Positions 1 to 9,691 of a stretch of 64,000 bases of DNA are shown piece after piece (positions within the stretch are counted from its first letter, which is position 1; every line of letters begins with the position of its first letter). The stretch is taken from the NCBI RefSeq assembly GCF_026262505.1, contig NC_067207.1:26690082-26754081 (forward strand), read 5' to 3'. The notes under the pieces are model-generated. The model made no database searches, had not been told where the DNA came from, and was given only the letters and a program-made list of their open reading frames with translations. The DNA comes from Trichomonas vaginalis G3. Lineage: Eukaryota > Parabasalia > Trichomonadida > Trichomonadidae. A program made the position numbers and the translations under genes.

Positions 1-425
1 CGATTGTTGAAATCATATCTTTACATACAAAATAAAAAAAATAAATAAAATAAAACTAACTTTATTTTTTCTATCTTAAGGAAATTCATGAAAATTCAAG
101 ACCCTTTGGGTCTCGCCGCTTAGCGGCTGAGGGTGAGAAATTAGGTGAAAAAAGAGGTGACATCTCACCTCTTCACCTATAATATATTTTTGGTCATTTA
201 CACTCATTTACGAAGAAGTTATGACAAAGCATTTACGAAGAAGTTATGACAAAGCATTTACGAAGAAGTTATGACAAAGCATTTACGAAGAAGTTATGAC
301 AAAGCATTTACGAAGAAGTTATGACAAAGTCACGAGGGTGAAAAATTAGGTGAGAAAACAGGTGACATCTCACCTCTTCACCTAAATTATATTTTAGGTC
401 AAAGCTTCCACGAGAGAAAAGATTC
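1..425. other. Intergenic block with palindromes and tandem repeats
   Basis: No gene is seen. The block opens with an AT-rich promoter-like stretch ending in a TCTTAAGGAAATTCATGA-type motif. It contains a short hairpin around GCCGCTTAGCGGC (near 115-127). It also has two copies of a compound palindrome built from AGGTGA units facing TCACCT units (about 130-178 and 336-391). The two copies flank a 25-bp tandem array. The same arrangement recurs between genes throughout the 1-14 kb tract and in the 48-63 kb palindrome. Confidence 0.6.
205..329. repeat. Five tandem 25-bp repeats
   Basis: Five perfect copies of a 25-bp unit of the form CATTTACGAAGAAG...GACAAAG lie end to end. Read on the other strand, the unit is CTTTGTCAT...TTCTTCGTAAATG, the same consensus as the large arrays at 53-58 kb. 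Perfect identity suggests recent expansion or homogenisation. The unit is not a multiple of three and is not coding. Confidence 0.9.
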
Positions 426-630
426 CTCATTCGCTAAGGATTCCAAAAATGAAAAAATCATTGATTTCGGCTGAGAAAAAACAGCAAAACCCTTCTTCCA
501 CGGGAACAAAGAAATAAAGAAGAAATAAAGTAAATTTTTTATTTATTCCCGTGGAAGATAGAGCACTTTTATGACACTTTTTATTCACGACAAACAAGAC
601 AAACAAGACAAATAAAGAAAATAAGAAAAT

Positions 631-705
631 ACGGCGCTGTCGCGGTTCGAACCACAGACCTTGACCCCTCCATAACACCACCTTAGACCACTGTGCTACG
701 TAGCC
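631..705 (-). pseudogene. tRNA-like remnant with A and B boxes
   Basis: On the minus strand a good A-box match (TAGCACAGTGG, 688-698) is followed by a B-box match (GGTTCGAACC, 644-653), spaced as in a class II (Leu/Ser type) tRNA. A T-rich tract follows. I cannot fold a convincing acceptor stem or anticodon stem, and the T-loop appears one base short. It is therefore more likely a decayed tRNA gene or a tRNA-derived promoter than a working tRNA. A hairpin with CTTCCACGGGAA stems lies just downstream (about 490-560). Confidence 0.4.
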
Positions 706-746
706 TGTCGACATAAGATTTTATAAATTGCATATTTGACGTAAAT

Positions 747-1121
747 TTATTTCCATCTGGCTTCCCACTGCATAAGATATTCATACGTGTTTGTAAGACA
801 TTCATTAAACTTCTTTTCTATTGCATCTAATCTTGCGTTATTTTTTTCAATAACTTGTCTGTATTCTTCATCATCTCCAGCAGTGTTTGGGTCTTCACGT
901 TTAAAATATTCATTGTTAACCAATTTTTTATCTACAAATTTTATTAGTGTTTGATTCACTTCGTTATGATAACGGTCATATTCTTTCAATACGTAAGTGA
1001 AGACAAAATGCGTCGTACCTTCAATCTTAAAGCTTAAAGAACTTTCAACACAGTTTTGAGGGTCTGTCAGTGCGTCAATGATATAGTATTCGAAGTCAGT
1101 CAATAATCTTTTTAAAGTCAT
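747..1121 (-). CDS. Hypothetical element protein, 124 aa
   Basis: An open frame of 124 residues with an ATG at 1121. It is acidic to neutral, mostly helical in appearance, and has no signal peptide or membrane segment. The C-terminal third is rich in charged residues and may form a helix or short coiled coil. I do not recognise a family. It is transcribed divergently from the KilA-N gene across a 107-bp spacer with mirrored promoter-like motifs, which supports it being a real gene. Confidence 0.55.
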   Translation of the reverse strand: MTLKRLLTDFEYYIIDALTDPQNCVESSLSFKIEGTTHFVFTYVLKEYDRYHNEVNQTLIKFVDKKLVNNEYFKREDPNTAGDDEEYRQVIEKNNARLDAIEKKFNECLTNTYEYLMQWEARWK

Positions 1122-1228
1122 TTCATACAGGATAAAATTTAATGTTGTGAAGAAATAGTGTTTATCTCAGAAAAAATAACGCTAATTTTATTTTTATTTA
1201 TTTTTTTATCCTGTATGTAAGGACAGAT
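1122..1228. promoter_or_regulatory. Divergent promoter region with mirrored motif
   Basis: A motif ATACAGGATAAAA near 1127-1139 is mirrored by TTTTATCCTGTAT near 1206-1218, each a few bases upstream of a start codon on its own strand. The middle is A/T-only. The plus-strand copy resembles the sequences (TTTTGTATGTAAGAACAG) before the KilA-N remnant at 6418 and in other spacers of this lineage. I infer a shared core promoter. Confidence 0.6.
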
Positions 1229-2056
1229 ATGTCAACATTAGAGAACACAACAACTGCTATCGTTCATGAAGTCATAAATGAAGAATACGAGTACATACAA
1301 TATAACAAACAATTGAGACTCATTCGTTCTGTCAAAGACGACATGTACCAAATGCAAAGTATAATGAACGCTCTTCGTTCTACAAAGCAAGCATATCATT
1401 GGTTTGAAAACCAACAGGCAAAAGAACTTTTAGAAGAATTTCCTCATATGATTGCTTCCCTCGGTTTTCCGAGGGAAGAGATTCCGTACGAAAATCGCAA
1501 GAATTTGGCACCTGGTTTGAAAGGTTATTATGTTCATAGACTTTTAGTAAATGCTGTAGCAATGTGGGCTTCACCTCGTTATGCTTGTTATATTTTCATG
1601 ATGTTAGATGAACTATATAAAGCAGAACGTGGAGAGATGGAAAAGAAACTTCAAGCAAAAGATGAAGTCATTGAATCCAAAGACAAAAGCATACAGAAAA
1701 GAATACCACGTTCAGTACCAAAAGGAAAGGAAAAGAGTTATAAGTATATGATATATACTGAAGAGTTGGAGAAAGAAGAAGATAAAGATATGGTTATGTT
1801 GCATTTAGTCAGAAGAAACAACAAGAGCTTTTATGACCTTGCTAAGATTTACAAATCTGACAGAAACTGGTTCTATCGTGAAAACTTACCGATTTCAATG
1901 ACACCGAATGAGCAAATAAAAGAAATTGTCAAAAATACTCTTCCTCAAACACACTATGACATCAAAGGTTGCACAATACTTACCTTCAAAGAAGACTTAA
2001 CATTACTGAAGGAAAAAATAACAGAATATTTCGATAACTTCAAAGAGGAAGAATGA
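1229..2056 (+). CDS. KilA-N domain protein
   Basis: This 275-residue protein carries a KilA-N DNA-binding domain at roughly residues 50-130. The family pattern is visible: a Trp-containing segment (HWFENQQAKELL), a glycine turn before YYVHRLLVNAVAMWASPRYAC, then a helix. A charged linker (about 135-165) leads to a C-terminal domain of roughly 100 residues, like those following KilA-N in large DNA viruses. KilA-N proteins are common in viruses and Polinton-like elements. The role here is unknown and DNA binding is inferred. The ATG at 1229 follows the promoter motif directly. It looks whole. Confidence 0.8.
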   Translation: MSTLENTTTAIVHEVINEEYEYIQYNKQLRLIRSVKDDMYQMQSIMNALRSTKQAYHWFENQQAKELLEEFPHMIASLGFPREEIPYENRKNLAPGLKGYYVHRLLVNAVAMWASPRYACYIFMMLDELYKAERGEMEKKLQAKDEVIESKDKSIQKRIPRSVPKGKEKSYKYMIYTEELEKEEDKDMVMLHLVRRNNKSFYDLAKIYKSDRNWFYRENLPISMTPNEQIKEIVKNTLPQTHYDIKGCTILTFKEDLTLLKEKITEYFDNFKEEE

Positions 2057-2160
2057 AGTCACGACAACATTAACGAAGAAGTCACGACAACATTAACGAA
2101 GAGAGAATGAGGTGAAAAAACAGGTGATATCTCACCTCTTCACCAAAAATATATTTTTGG
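2057..2160. promoter_or_regulatory. Convergent spacer with repeats and palindrome
   Basis: The spacer between two converging genes holds about two copies of a short GAAGAAGTCACGACAACATTAAC-type repeat. These are followed by a compound palindrome whose core is GGTGATATCTCACC (2123-2136), with outer AGGTGA/TCACC arms. A hairpin at the 3' ends of both genes could act in termination or RNA processing. Alternatively it is a protein-binding site. Confidence 0.5.
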
Positions 2161-2634
2161 TTAAATAGCTTCAGGGTCAATTTCTTCAACCATTTCACTT
2201 CCTTCGTCAATGTCAATTGAAGCTTCTTCAACCTTTGGTAAGAACTTTTGTATAACATCTTTGTTCGTTATTGTCTTCAGAGATGAAGGATAATATTTCA
2301 CATTTGTTTCACCCTTCTTATATTCTTTCTGTTCGGAAAGATTCATAGCAATACTGAAGAAGTCAACGTTAGAGTTCTTTATGACAGTATAGTGTGTATC
2401 TTTGACATTCACGAAGAAACCCTTTTGTTTCAAAACTACTGCTAACTCTTGTGAAGTATAACGTTTGCGGTCAATGACGATAGCTAATGGTCTGACATAC
2501 TGACCAAACTTAGATTCTTTCACAAACTTCTTGTTAAAGATAACATTAACGTTTGAAGCATTATTGAACTCATTCTTGATGGCAGTAGCGAGAGCATTGT
2601 ATGAAAAGAACTTGCAATCTTGCATGTGTTTCAT
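2161..2634 (-). CDS. Hypothetical element protein, 157 aa
   Basis: A clean 157-residue frame starting MKHMQDCKFF and ending in an acidic tail (EEIDPEAI region). It is lysine- and asparagine-rich, with alternating hydrophobic and basic stretches suggesting a mixed alpha/beta fold. It has no signal peptide or membrane segment. No family is recognised. It starts 90 bp from the polymerase start on the other strand, so the two may share a divergent promoter. Early-expressed or replication-linked roles are possible but only inferred from position. Confidence 0.55.
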   Translation of the reverse strand: MKHMQDCKFFSYNALATAIKNEFNNASNVNVIFNKKFVKESKFGQYVRPLAIVIDRKRYTSQELAVVLKQKGFFVNVKDTHYTVIKNSNVDFFSIAMNLSEQKEYKKGETNVKYYPSSLKTITNKDVIQKFLPKVEEASIDIDEGSEMVEEIDPEAI

Positions 2635-2724
2635 TAAAATAAAAATATTAAATTATTTTGAAAAATAACTTAAAAAAATCTAATCTAATTTTTTCAAAAA
2701 TATTTTTTTTATTTCCTACTAAAG
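2635..2724. promoter_or_regulatory. Divergent AT-rich promoter region
   Basis: Ninety bases, nearly all A/T, separate the start of the 157-aa gene (minus) from the polymerase start (plus). Several A/T-only runs could serve as promoters. The TATGTAAG-type motif seen elsewhere is not clear here. Confidence 0.4.
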
Positions 2725-5430
2725 ATGTATCGGAAGTTGTCTAAGTTAGAACACTCGGAAATAAAACAACTTCTTACAGAAGCTAATATAGATGTTGCAA
2801 AGCATTACGCAACAAACAAAAAAGCACTCGCTGACTTCATTAAAGACTACAATGGTGCAATAAGTTATGATAGAATTCATGAGTTCATAAAGCCGCAACG
2901 CGGCGAGGACGAAGTCCATGCAAGAGCATTTCCTTTAAATGACATTGCTATTGACTTATATCATAGACGTTCAATACCTCATGAAGTAAGAAGAGAAATG
3001 TTTGACATAACAAATGCAAACGTTGGTGAAACAAGAAGAGCTGTACCTCATGAAGTAAGAAGAGAGATGTTTGACATAACAAATGCAAACGTTGGTGAAA
3101 CAAGAAGAGCTGTACCACATGAAGTAAGAAGAGAAATGTTTGACATAACAAATGCAAACGTTGGTGAAACAAGAAGAGCTGTACCACATGAAGTAAGAAG
3201 AGAAATGTTTGACATAACAAATGCAAACGTTGGTGAAACAAGAAGAGCTGTACCACATGAAGTAAGAAGAGAAATGTTTGACATAACAAATGCAAACGTT
3301 GGTGAAACAAGAAGAGCTGTACCACATGAAGTAAGAAGAGAAATGTTTGACATAACAAATGCAAACGTTGGTGAAACACGAAAGAGAGATGACACACTGA
3401 AACAACAGAGAAGAGAGATGTTTAAAAGTGCTATAGAACAAGTTCGCAAAGCTAACGATGTCATTCGTTCCATTGACGACAAACCAAAAGAAGGTGAGAG
3501 ATGGTTAAAGAAAGATGAAGAGAATAGGAAGAGAAATGTGAAGTCAGGCAATAGACTCATTGACTTTAACATCGAAGCTTTAGATGAACCAAACAGAGAC
3601 TATTTACACAAACATTTCGGTAAGGTTTTCATGAGACTCTTAGAGAAGATTAAAATAAACTCCCAACAGAGATGGATGGTATGTTATAAACTTGGTGGAA
3701 AGTATGAATGTTCTACGTTAAACCTCAATAATATTGGAACATTACTACATCAGCTCTTGAAGGAGAACTTTATATCAGAGATAGAAGCAAATGCTGCAGG
3801 TATTGTTGAAATGCACTATGACTTCTTCTTGACAAACATAAAGAATCTTACCGAAATAAAGATGTATGATTTAACAGAATATGAAGGCTTAACGATGTCA
3901 GATGTAAAGAAAGGCAAACCAAAAAAGAGACCATATAGAGATGAAAGCACACTGACAAATGACCAGAAAGCCATTTTGGAAGCTCTTAAGCAAACAGGAA
4001 ACCCAGCACTTATAGAAAGCTTTTGGAAAGATAATGGTGAAAAGAAGTTTTATAAGAAGAGAAGCGGTCAGTTCTGGAAGTATCTTTGCACATTACCTAT
4101 AAATCTTGAACGCTACCAAATCTTCAATGAACTGAACAAAAGAACTGCAACACTTATGACAGAGGACAATTGTTTCGTTTATGCTTGCATTCAGGCTGGA
4201 GTAAATGAAGAAACTATTGACCACATGAGAGAAGTCATTCGTGTTAGAGACTTTCCTCAAAGTAAAGTACAAGAAATTTCTGACGCAACAGGTATATCAT
4301 TTAATGTTACCATTGGTTATTTCAATGACTCAAGACATAATGAAATAAAGAGATATATACCAAAAGAATGCGAAACTGTTAGAACTATTGACTTACTTCT
4401 TGTTGAAGACCACTACATGCTAAATGAAAGATTACCAATGACAACATACTTCATTCGAAACTATAAAGAAATTCTCAAAGCTTGTGGTGGAATGAACATT
4501 GAGAAACAGATGAAGATTTATACAAAGAAGAAGATAAATATGTAGTTCGTTATGATAGAACAACACCGTTATGGGATGTTATGAAAACATTGTGGGAGTG
4601 CAAATATTTCGAACCTATTTCTTATGGAGAACTTTTCAATTACTACTGACTTATATAAACAGAACCTTGCACCATTTAAAGATTTGACATATGCTCCAAA
4701 GTATTGTGTACAACTGAAGAAGAAAGCAGAGTCAAAAGAAGTAAATAAAGCTAAATGTAAATTCATACCTGAGCACGTTTTCTTTGCTGACTTTGAGTGT
4801 AGTACGGATGGCTTTCATAAAGCTTTTAACATCTGTTATGACAGTGAAGATGGTTCAGTTAGTGAAAGCATTTGGGGTCAAAACTGTGCAACAGAATTTT
4901 TGGAAAGACTTCCTGACAAGAGTTTAATATATTTTCACAACCTCAGTTATGACATAAACTTCATCTTAAGACACATGACAGAAGTGAAAGGAACTCCCAT
5001 CATTAAAGGTTCACGAACAATGCAATAACTGGCTTATATAAAGGACGGGCAATTATTATAAAAGACTCTTACAGTGTTATAAATAAGAAGCTTAAACTAT
5101 TTCCTGCTATGTTTAACTTACAAACAGGACCGAAAGAAGTATTTCCATATAACTACTACAGCAGTGTTTTGTTAGCAAATGACAACAGAACTGGTGTCAT
5201 TTCTGAAGCATGTAAGTTTATCCATGATGCAGATACATTTATGAAGAACATAGATTCCATCAAAGGTTGCAGAATAGATGAAACCACTTCGACTTAGAAA
5301 AATATAGCACGTTTTACTGCAAACAAGATGTAAGAATTTTAAGAGAAGGTTTTGTAAAGTTCCGCAATGACTTATTGAAAGAGTTTGATTTAAACGTTTA
5401 TGACTACGTTAGTATTTGTTCTATTTGCTA
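2725..5430 (+). pseudogene. Family B DNA polymerase, N-terminal and exonuclease parts
   Basis: The first open segment (to 4545, 606 aa) contains a 23-residue repeat block. Next comes a region with a Cys-containing motif (NCFVYACIQAG) and, further on, a motif EDHYMLNE, resembling the N-terminal domain found in Polinton polymerases. Later segments show 3'-5' exonuclease motifs: FFADFEC (Exo I, near 4785), FHNLSYD (Exo II, near 4940) and an FYCKQDVRIL-type Exo III near 5315. The reading stops being polymerase-like at about 5430. The copy is broken in several places and lacks the palm region within this window. The family call rests on the three exonuclease motifs. Confidence 0.75.
2977..3385 (+). 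repeat. Six in-frame 69-bp repeats in the polymerase
   Basis: Six tandem copies of a 69-bp unit encode PHEVRREMFDITNANVGET plus a short Arg/Ala linker, 23 residues each. Copies begin at 2977, 3046, 3115, 3184, 3253 and 3322, and the last runs into unique sequence. Nucleotide identity between copies is almost complete, including silent sites, which points to very recent amplification. The unit is amphipathic and charged and probably forms a helix-turn repeat. Confidence 0.9.
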
Positions 5431-5568
5431 ACAAGCAGCCCTTCCAGAAATAGTGGTGAACTTACCTTGGGCTTCATGACCTTGCGCAAGTAGTCTTTTA
5501 CGCAGTCGTTTATTTAAATTAGGTAAACTGCCTCGTCAAATCCTTCTGGCATTCCGAGTCTCCATCCG

Positions 5569-5803
5569 ACAGAAAAAAGTTTTTTCCTTCCGACAGAAAA
5601 AGTTTTTCCTTCCGACAGAAAAAGTTTTTTCCAGTTTTCCGTCCGTAAACCATTCAAATTTTTCGAAAATTGAGAACTTTTTTGGTCGAACTTCAGAAAA
5701 AGTTTTTCTTTCCGACAGAAAAAGTTTTTCTTTCCGACAGAAAAAGTTTCCTTCCGACAGAAAAAGTTTTTCCTTCCGACAGAAAAAGTTTTCCTTCCGA
5801 CAG
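5569..5803. repeat. 22-23-bp tandem repeats, two blocks
   Basis: Units of the form TTTTTCCTTCCGACAGAAAAAG lie in two blocks (about 5569-5640 and 5693-5803) separated by a short unique stretch. Because 22 is not a multiple of three, successive units shift frame and spell FRQKK, FPTEK and PSDRKS peptides in rotation. The array precedes the proline-rich gene in both inverted-repeat arms, with different copy numbers. It may be a 5' regulatory region or part of the protein. Confidence 0.8.
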
Positions 5804-5814
5804 GACACAAACGA

Positions 5815-6162
5815 ATGTCCCACGTCCCACCAACCCAGTCCATTCCCAAACCAGAGGAACCTAAAGAACCACAACAGTCTCCTCAGCAACCTCAGTTCCA
5901 GCAAGTACCTCCGAATTTCTACCAATTTCCACCTCAAGGTTACTACCTACCACAAAGGCTTCCCGAATACCCTCCTCTGCCTATGCCTTACTTCCCCAAC
6001 CCTTGGATGTTCCAGCAAGCTCCACCCCAGCAATTCCAATCTCAATCCAAATCGAAGAGAGACCAAGAGTTCGAAGAAGGTCTGAACCGTTTACGCAAAG
6101 AGTATGCCATAGCTCCAATTGAGAGAAAGTTGTTCCCGGACCAAAAATATAATTTATGTTAA
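5815..6162 (+). CDS. Proline/glutamine-rich element protein
   Basis: A 115-residue frame starting MSHVPPTQS. About 75 residues are dominated by Pro, Gln, Tyr and Phe (QQVPPNFYQFPPQGYY and similar). A charged helical tail (KRDQEFEEGLNRLRKEYA) follows, ending in KYNLC. It looks intrinsically disordered with a C-terminal helix, like scaffold or capsid-associated linker proteins, but no family is recognised. A near-identical copy lies at 13412-13759. The stop is followed at once by an AGATCT palindrome spacer. Confidence 0.5.
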   Translation: MSHVPPTQSIPKPEEPKEPQQSPQQPQFQQVPPNFYQFPPQGYYLPQRLPEYPPLPMPYFPNPWMFQQAPPQQFQSQSKSKRDQEFEEGLNRLRKEYAIAPIERKLFPDQKYNLC

Positions 6163-6417
6163 CATGTTAGATCTAACATGTTTTCTAACACGTTTTCTAA
6201 CCTCTTGAATTTTCATGACTTCTTCGTAAATGTTTTGTCATGACTTTTCGTAATGAGTGTAAAGGACCAAAATAATGTTTAGGGTAGAAGGTTAGATCTA
6301 ACCTGTTTTCTACCCTCATTTCTACCCTCTTGAATTTGTCATGAATTTCCTTAAGACAGAAAAAATAAAGTTAGTTTATTTTTTATTTTATTTTTTTATT
6401 TTGTATGTAAGAACAGA
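6163..6417. promoter_or_regulatory. Palindrome spacer and promoter
   Basis: Two AGATCT-centred palindromes occur. One has ACATGTT/AACATGT arms (core 6169-6174) and one has GGTT/AACC arms (core 6294-6299). The second sits inside a larger GGGTAG...CTACCC frame. Between them is the GAAGAAGTCATGACAAA-type repeat sequence. The block ends with a TTAAGACAGAAAAAATAAAG...TTTTGTATGTAAGAACAG promoter-like stretch directly before the ATG at 6418. Confidence 0.6.
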
Positions 6418-6815
6418 ATGACAAACATTGAGTTTGAAACAGTTAAAAAGATAGACAATGACACCAAATTGGTTAGAATAGGTGATTTAAACGTAAGATA
6501 CTCAAGAAATACAACAAATATTCTTTGTCAGACATTTTATCTCCATCTGGAAAGAGACCGAAGGACTGGGTTAAAATTGCTTCTACTCAGAAAATTTTGA
6601 CAAGAAATCCTGAGCTTTTAATATCGGTAAGATTCTATGGAACTACAGCATATCTTATAGACAAAAGTCTTATACCAATAGTTTTGTTATGGTTAGAACC
6701 AGATTGTTGGATAAACTTCATAACATATGGTTCATTCGTACGGAACGTTGCAGTGAAGGCTTACTTTACATCGTTCAGAAACCGAAGGACTTCAACACAA
6801 AAAGATATAAGATAG
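6418..6815 (+). pseudogene. KilA-N gene remnant
   Basis: Overlapping short frames carry recognisable KilA-N pieces: a SGKRPKDWVKIASTQKIL segment (first helix and Trp) and TAYLIDKSLIPIVLLWLEP (the segment usually ending in a Trp-x-x-P motif). Pattern and order match the family. It is diverged from the KilA-N gene at 1229. The same remnant occurs inverted at about 12830-13160. Broken, with a few breaks. Confidence 0.6.
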
Positions 6816-8276
6816 GTAAGGACATATAATATAACTCTTAAGATATGACTCTACAGTCAATAGAGTCAAGGTTGTGTTCTTTTAATGATATGAAGCTGCT
6901 GAAACAGAAACTGTGAAGTTTTTGAGAAAATGTATTGGTGCTCCCACGAAAGGTAAAGAAACGTTTGGAGTAGATGAGATAGATAAAGCTATAAATTATT
7001 TTGACGAAGTTGCTGGAAAATACATGTAAAGCGTTTATTTTTGGTCTTTTGTTGAAAGTCAGAAAATAAAGTTAGTGTCATTTTTTTGTATTTTTTGTAT
7101 GTAAGATATGATTTCAGGGATTTTTTTGACGAAGTGTCAACCTTCACTTCGTCAAAAAATAACAGTTATCTAATGAAAAGTGTCATTTTTTTGGTATTTT
7201 TGTATTTGACGAGAATGTCGGGTAGATGGTTAGATCTAACCTGTTTTTCACCTGTTTTCTAACATGGTCTAAAACTCTCGAAAATCATGAAATTTACACC
7301 AAAAATATATTTAGGGTAGATGGTTAGATCTAACCTGTTTTTCTCACCTCTTTTCTACCCTCTTGAATTTTCATGACTTCTTCGTAAATGTTTTGTTCAA
7401 AGACTTCTTCGTAAATGTTTTGTTCAGACTTCTTCGTAAATGTTTGTCAAGACTTCTTTCGTAAATGTTTTGTCAAGACTTCTTCGTAATGATTGTAAAG
7501 GACCCAAAAATATAATTTAGGGTAGAAGGTTAGATCTAACCTGTTTTTAACCTGTTTTCTACCCTCTTGAATTTTCATGAATTTCCTTAAGATAGAAAAA
7601 ATAAGTTAGTTTTATTTTGTGATTTTTTTTGTATGTAAGATATGATTTCAGGGATTTTTTTGACGAAGTGTCAACCTTCACTTCGTCAAAAATAACAGTT
7701 ATCTAATGAAAAAGTGTCATTTTTTTGTATTTTTTTGTATGTAAGATATGATTTCAGGGATTTTTTTGACGAAGTGTTCAACCTTCACTTCGTCAAAAAA
7801 TAAAGTTATCTAATGAAAAAGTGTCATTTTTTTGTATTTTTTTGTATTTGACGAGAATGTCGGGTAAATGTTTTGTCAAGACTTCTTCGTAAATGTTTTG
7901 TCAAGACTTCTTCGTATAATGTTTTGTCAAGACTTCATCGTACATGTTTTGTCAAGACTTTCTTCTATCGTAATGAGCGTAAAGACCCAAAAATATAATT
8001 TTAGGGTAGATGGTTAGATCTAACCTGTTTTCTCACCTCTTTTCTACCCTCTTGAATTTTCATGACTTCTTCGTAAATGTTTTGTCAAGACTTCATCGTA
8101 ATGAGTGTAAAGGACCCAAAAATATAATTTAGGTGAAGAAGTGAGATCTCACCTGTTTTTTCACCTCTTTTTTCACCTCTTGAATTTTCATGAATTTTCA
8201 TGAATTTTCCCGAAATAAAAAATAAAGTTAGTTTTATTTTTTTTATTTTTTTTATTTTGTATAAAAAAATAAAAAT
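6816..8276. repeat. Intergenic tract: hairpins, palindromes, 25-bp repeats
   Basis: No intact gene is seen. A short piece near 6900-7030 looks like the tail of a lost coding region. Three copies of a strong hairpin (stems TTTTTTTGACGAAGTG / CACTTCGTCAAAAAA, about 7121-7160, 7654-7690, 7761-7800) each lie in a larger repeated unit starting ATGTAAGATATGATTTCAGGG. Between them are GGTTAGATCTAACC palindromes (near 7230, 7325, 7527 and 8010). Degenerate CTTCTTCGTAAATGTTTTGTCAA repeats are also present. An AGGTGA/TCACCT version ends the tract near 8140-8170. Confidence 0.7.
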
Positions 8277-9180
8277 GTCAACAATCGGCACAACAGCAAC
8301 AATTCAAACAACAGCACCAAACTCGTTAGTCATGAATCCTACGTCAATGTTAGTAGATGATGAAAAGCTTCATTCCTTCTTCTATACTTTTGAAACAGAA
8401 ATCAGAAGATAAAGCAGAACTTTTAACATGTAATTTAGACTGTAGTGCGAAAGATGAAACAAATGAACAGTATTCTTATGAAATGCAGGACCTCATCGAC
8501 CATTTACCCAAAATACCTGAAATCAACAACAAAAAACTCACTATTCCTGAATTCGACGAAATTGAAGTCAAAGCAACTGACTCAGTAGAAATAAAGAAGT
8601 TCATAGAAGGTAAACTATGAGTTTCTAGGATTTCATTGCAACCATAAGGTTATGGACAAAGATTGCGATATGGTATATAAGAACATCTCGACATATTATA
8701 AATTGAAGATTTAAGACCTACGACAACTTTGTTTCGTTAGTTGCTGAATGTGTATGGCAGATAAGAGATAAAGAATAGAAGAGGAAGGATGGAACAAACA
8801 AATAAGACCCGCTATTTTTGAGATAGAGAGCAATTGACGCTTTTAGTTGTTTTAGCTATGTAAGGTTTCAGAATATAACGCAAAAATGAACCCGCAATGT
8901 TCTAAATGTAAAGCAGCAATGAGGAAATATAACTACTCGTCAAAGAGATAGAACGTATGAGAAACGACTATGCGGACTTAAGAAAGAAGCAGAAAAACCA
9001 GCAGAAGATAAAATGGACATGTTAGCATTTCTGAACAAAACTATCCAACAGCAGAAGATTTCTTCTATCTCGACGTCAAGAAGAAATATAAAGAAACCTT
9101 CGCACAGTTAAACATTCGATGTACTTAAAAGAAGAAATAGAAGCTACGAAACTGTTTAGATCTCCACGAATTCATAACGT
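8277..9180 (+). pseudogene. Element gene remnant(s), unrecognised
   Basis: A promoter-like A/T stretch leads to an ATG (MSTIGTTATIQTTAPN) and an overlapping frame up to 8620, with lysine-rich, helical-looking residues. Beyond 8620 the sequence keeps a coding-like base composition on the plus strand but only as short open pieces. It looks like one or two decayed genes, broken many times. No family is recognisable. Cys-x-x-Cys codons near 8895 (NPQCSKCKAAM-type) could be the trace of a zinc-binding segment. Confidence 0.4.
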
Positions 9181-9691
9181 TTTACATGTAAAACGCTTAT
9201 AAAAATAACTGGGGTAGAAAAGAGGTAGAAAACAGGTTAGATCTAACCTTCTACCCTAAACATTATTTTTGCTGAATTCAGCAACAAAAATTCTGAGTAA
9301 ATAATTTTGGGCTTGTGTCAAACCGTTGAGTTTTCACAAAATTTAAAAAATAAACGTTTAACCATGTAAAAAGCTTATAAATAACTGGGGTAGAAAACAG
9401 GTGAGAAATAGTAGGTTTGAATCTAACCATCTACCCTAAACATTATTTTTGTCGTGATTTACGCTCATTACGATGGAATAGGAAGTCTTTGACAAAACAT
9501 ATACGTTCATGTTTTGACAAAACATTTACGAAGTAGTCTTGACAAAACATATACGTTCATGTTTGACAAAACATATACGTTCATGTTTGACAAAACATTC
9601 TTCATGTTGACAAAACATTTACGAAGAAGTCTGTGACAAAACATTTACGAAGAAGTCTTGACAAAACATATACGTTTAGTTTCGATGAAAT
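9181..9691. repeat. Palindromes and 25-bp repeat array
   Basis: Two spacer blocks with GGTTAGATCTAACC-type palindromes (near 9235 and a decayed one near 9415) are followed by about eight degenerate GACAAAACATTTACGAAGAAGTCTT units (9490-9680). The array runs right up to the relic terminus at 9692. This is the same order as the array inside the 48-63 kb element but in a different relative position. Confidence 0.6.

Larger units (their letters stand above)
1..5430. mobile_element. Polinton-lineage fragment (KilA-N and polymerase)
   Basis: This stretch holds a KilA-N protein, two small unknown genes and the front part of a protein-primed-type family B DNA polymerase. The spacers contain the same AGGTGA/TCACCT palindromes and 25-bp repeats seen later in the window. 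It enters from beyond base 1 and stops abruptly near 5430, where the inverted-repeat tract begins. The polymerase places it with Polintons/Mavericks or a close virus-like relative. It is a different lineage from Mavericks A and B, because no gene order is shared. It looks broken, with several breaks in the polymerase, while the upstream genes look whole. Age is probably moderate. Confidence 0.65.
5430..6779. repeat. Left arm of 1.35-kb inverted repeat
   Basis: Read as reverse complement, this segment matches 12793-14161 with few differences. It contains the end of an element gene, a 22-bp repeat block, a proline-rich gene, a palindrome spacer and a KilA-N remnant. The outer limit lies at the GCAGCCCTTCC sequence (about 5430), which is also the end of polymerase homology. 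The inner limit is near ACATCGTTCAG (6769-6779). This marks a rearrangement junction between element copies. Confidence 0.85.

Noticed and set aside
427-714. 95-residue minus-strand open frame
   Set aside because: It runs through the tRNA-like sequence and low-complexity AT DNA with no coding character.
2948-3572. Three minus-strand frames opposite the polymerase
   Set aside because: They are reverse-strand shadows of the 69-bp repeats and have no independent promoter or codon pattern.
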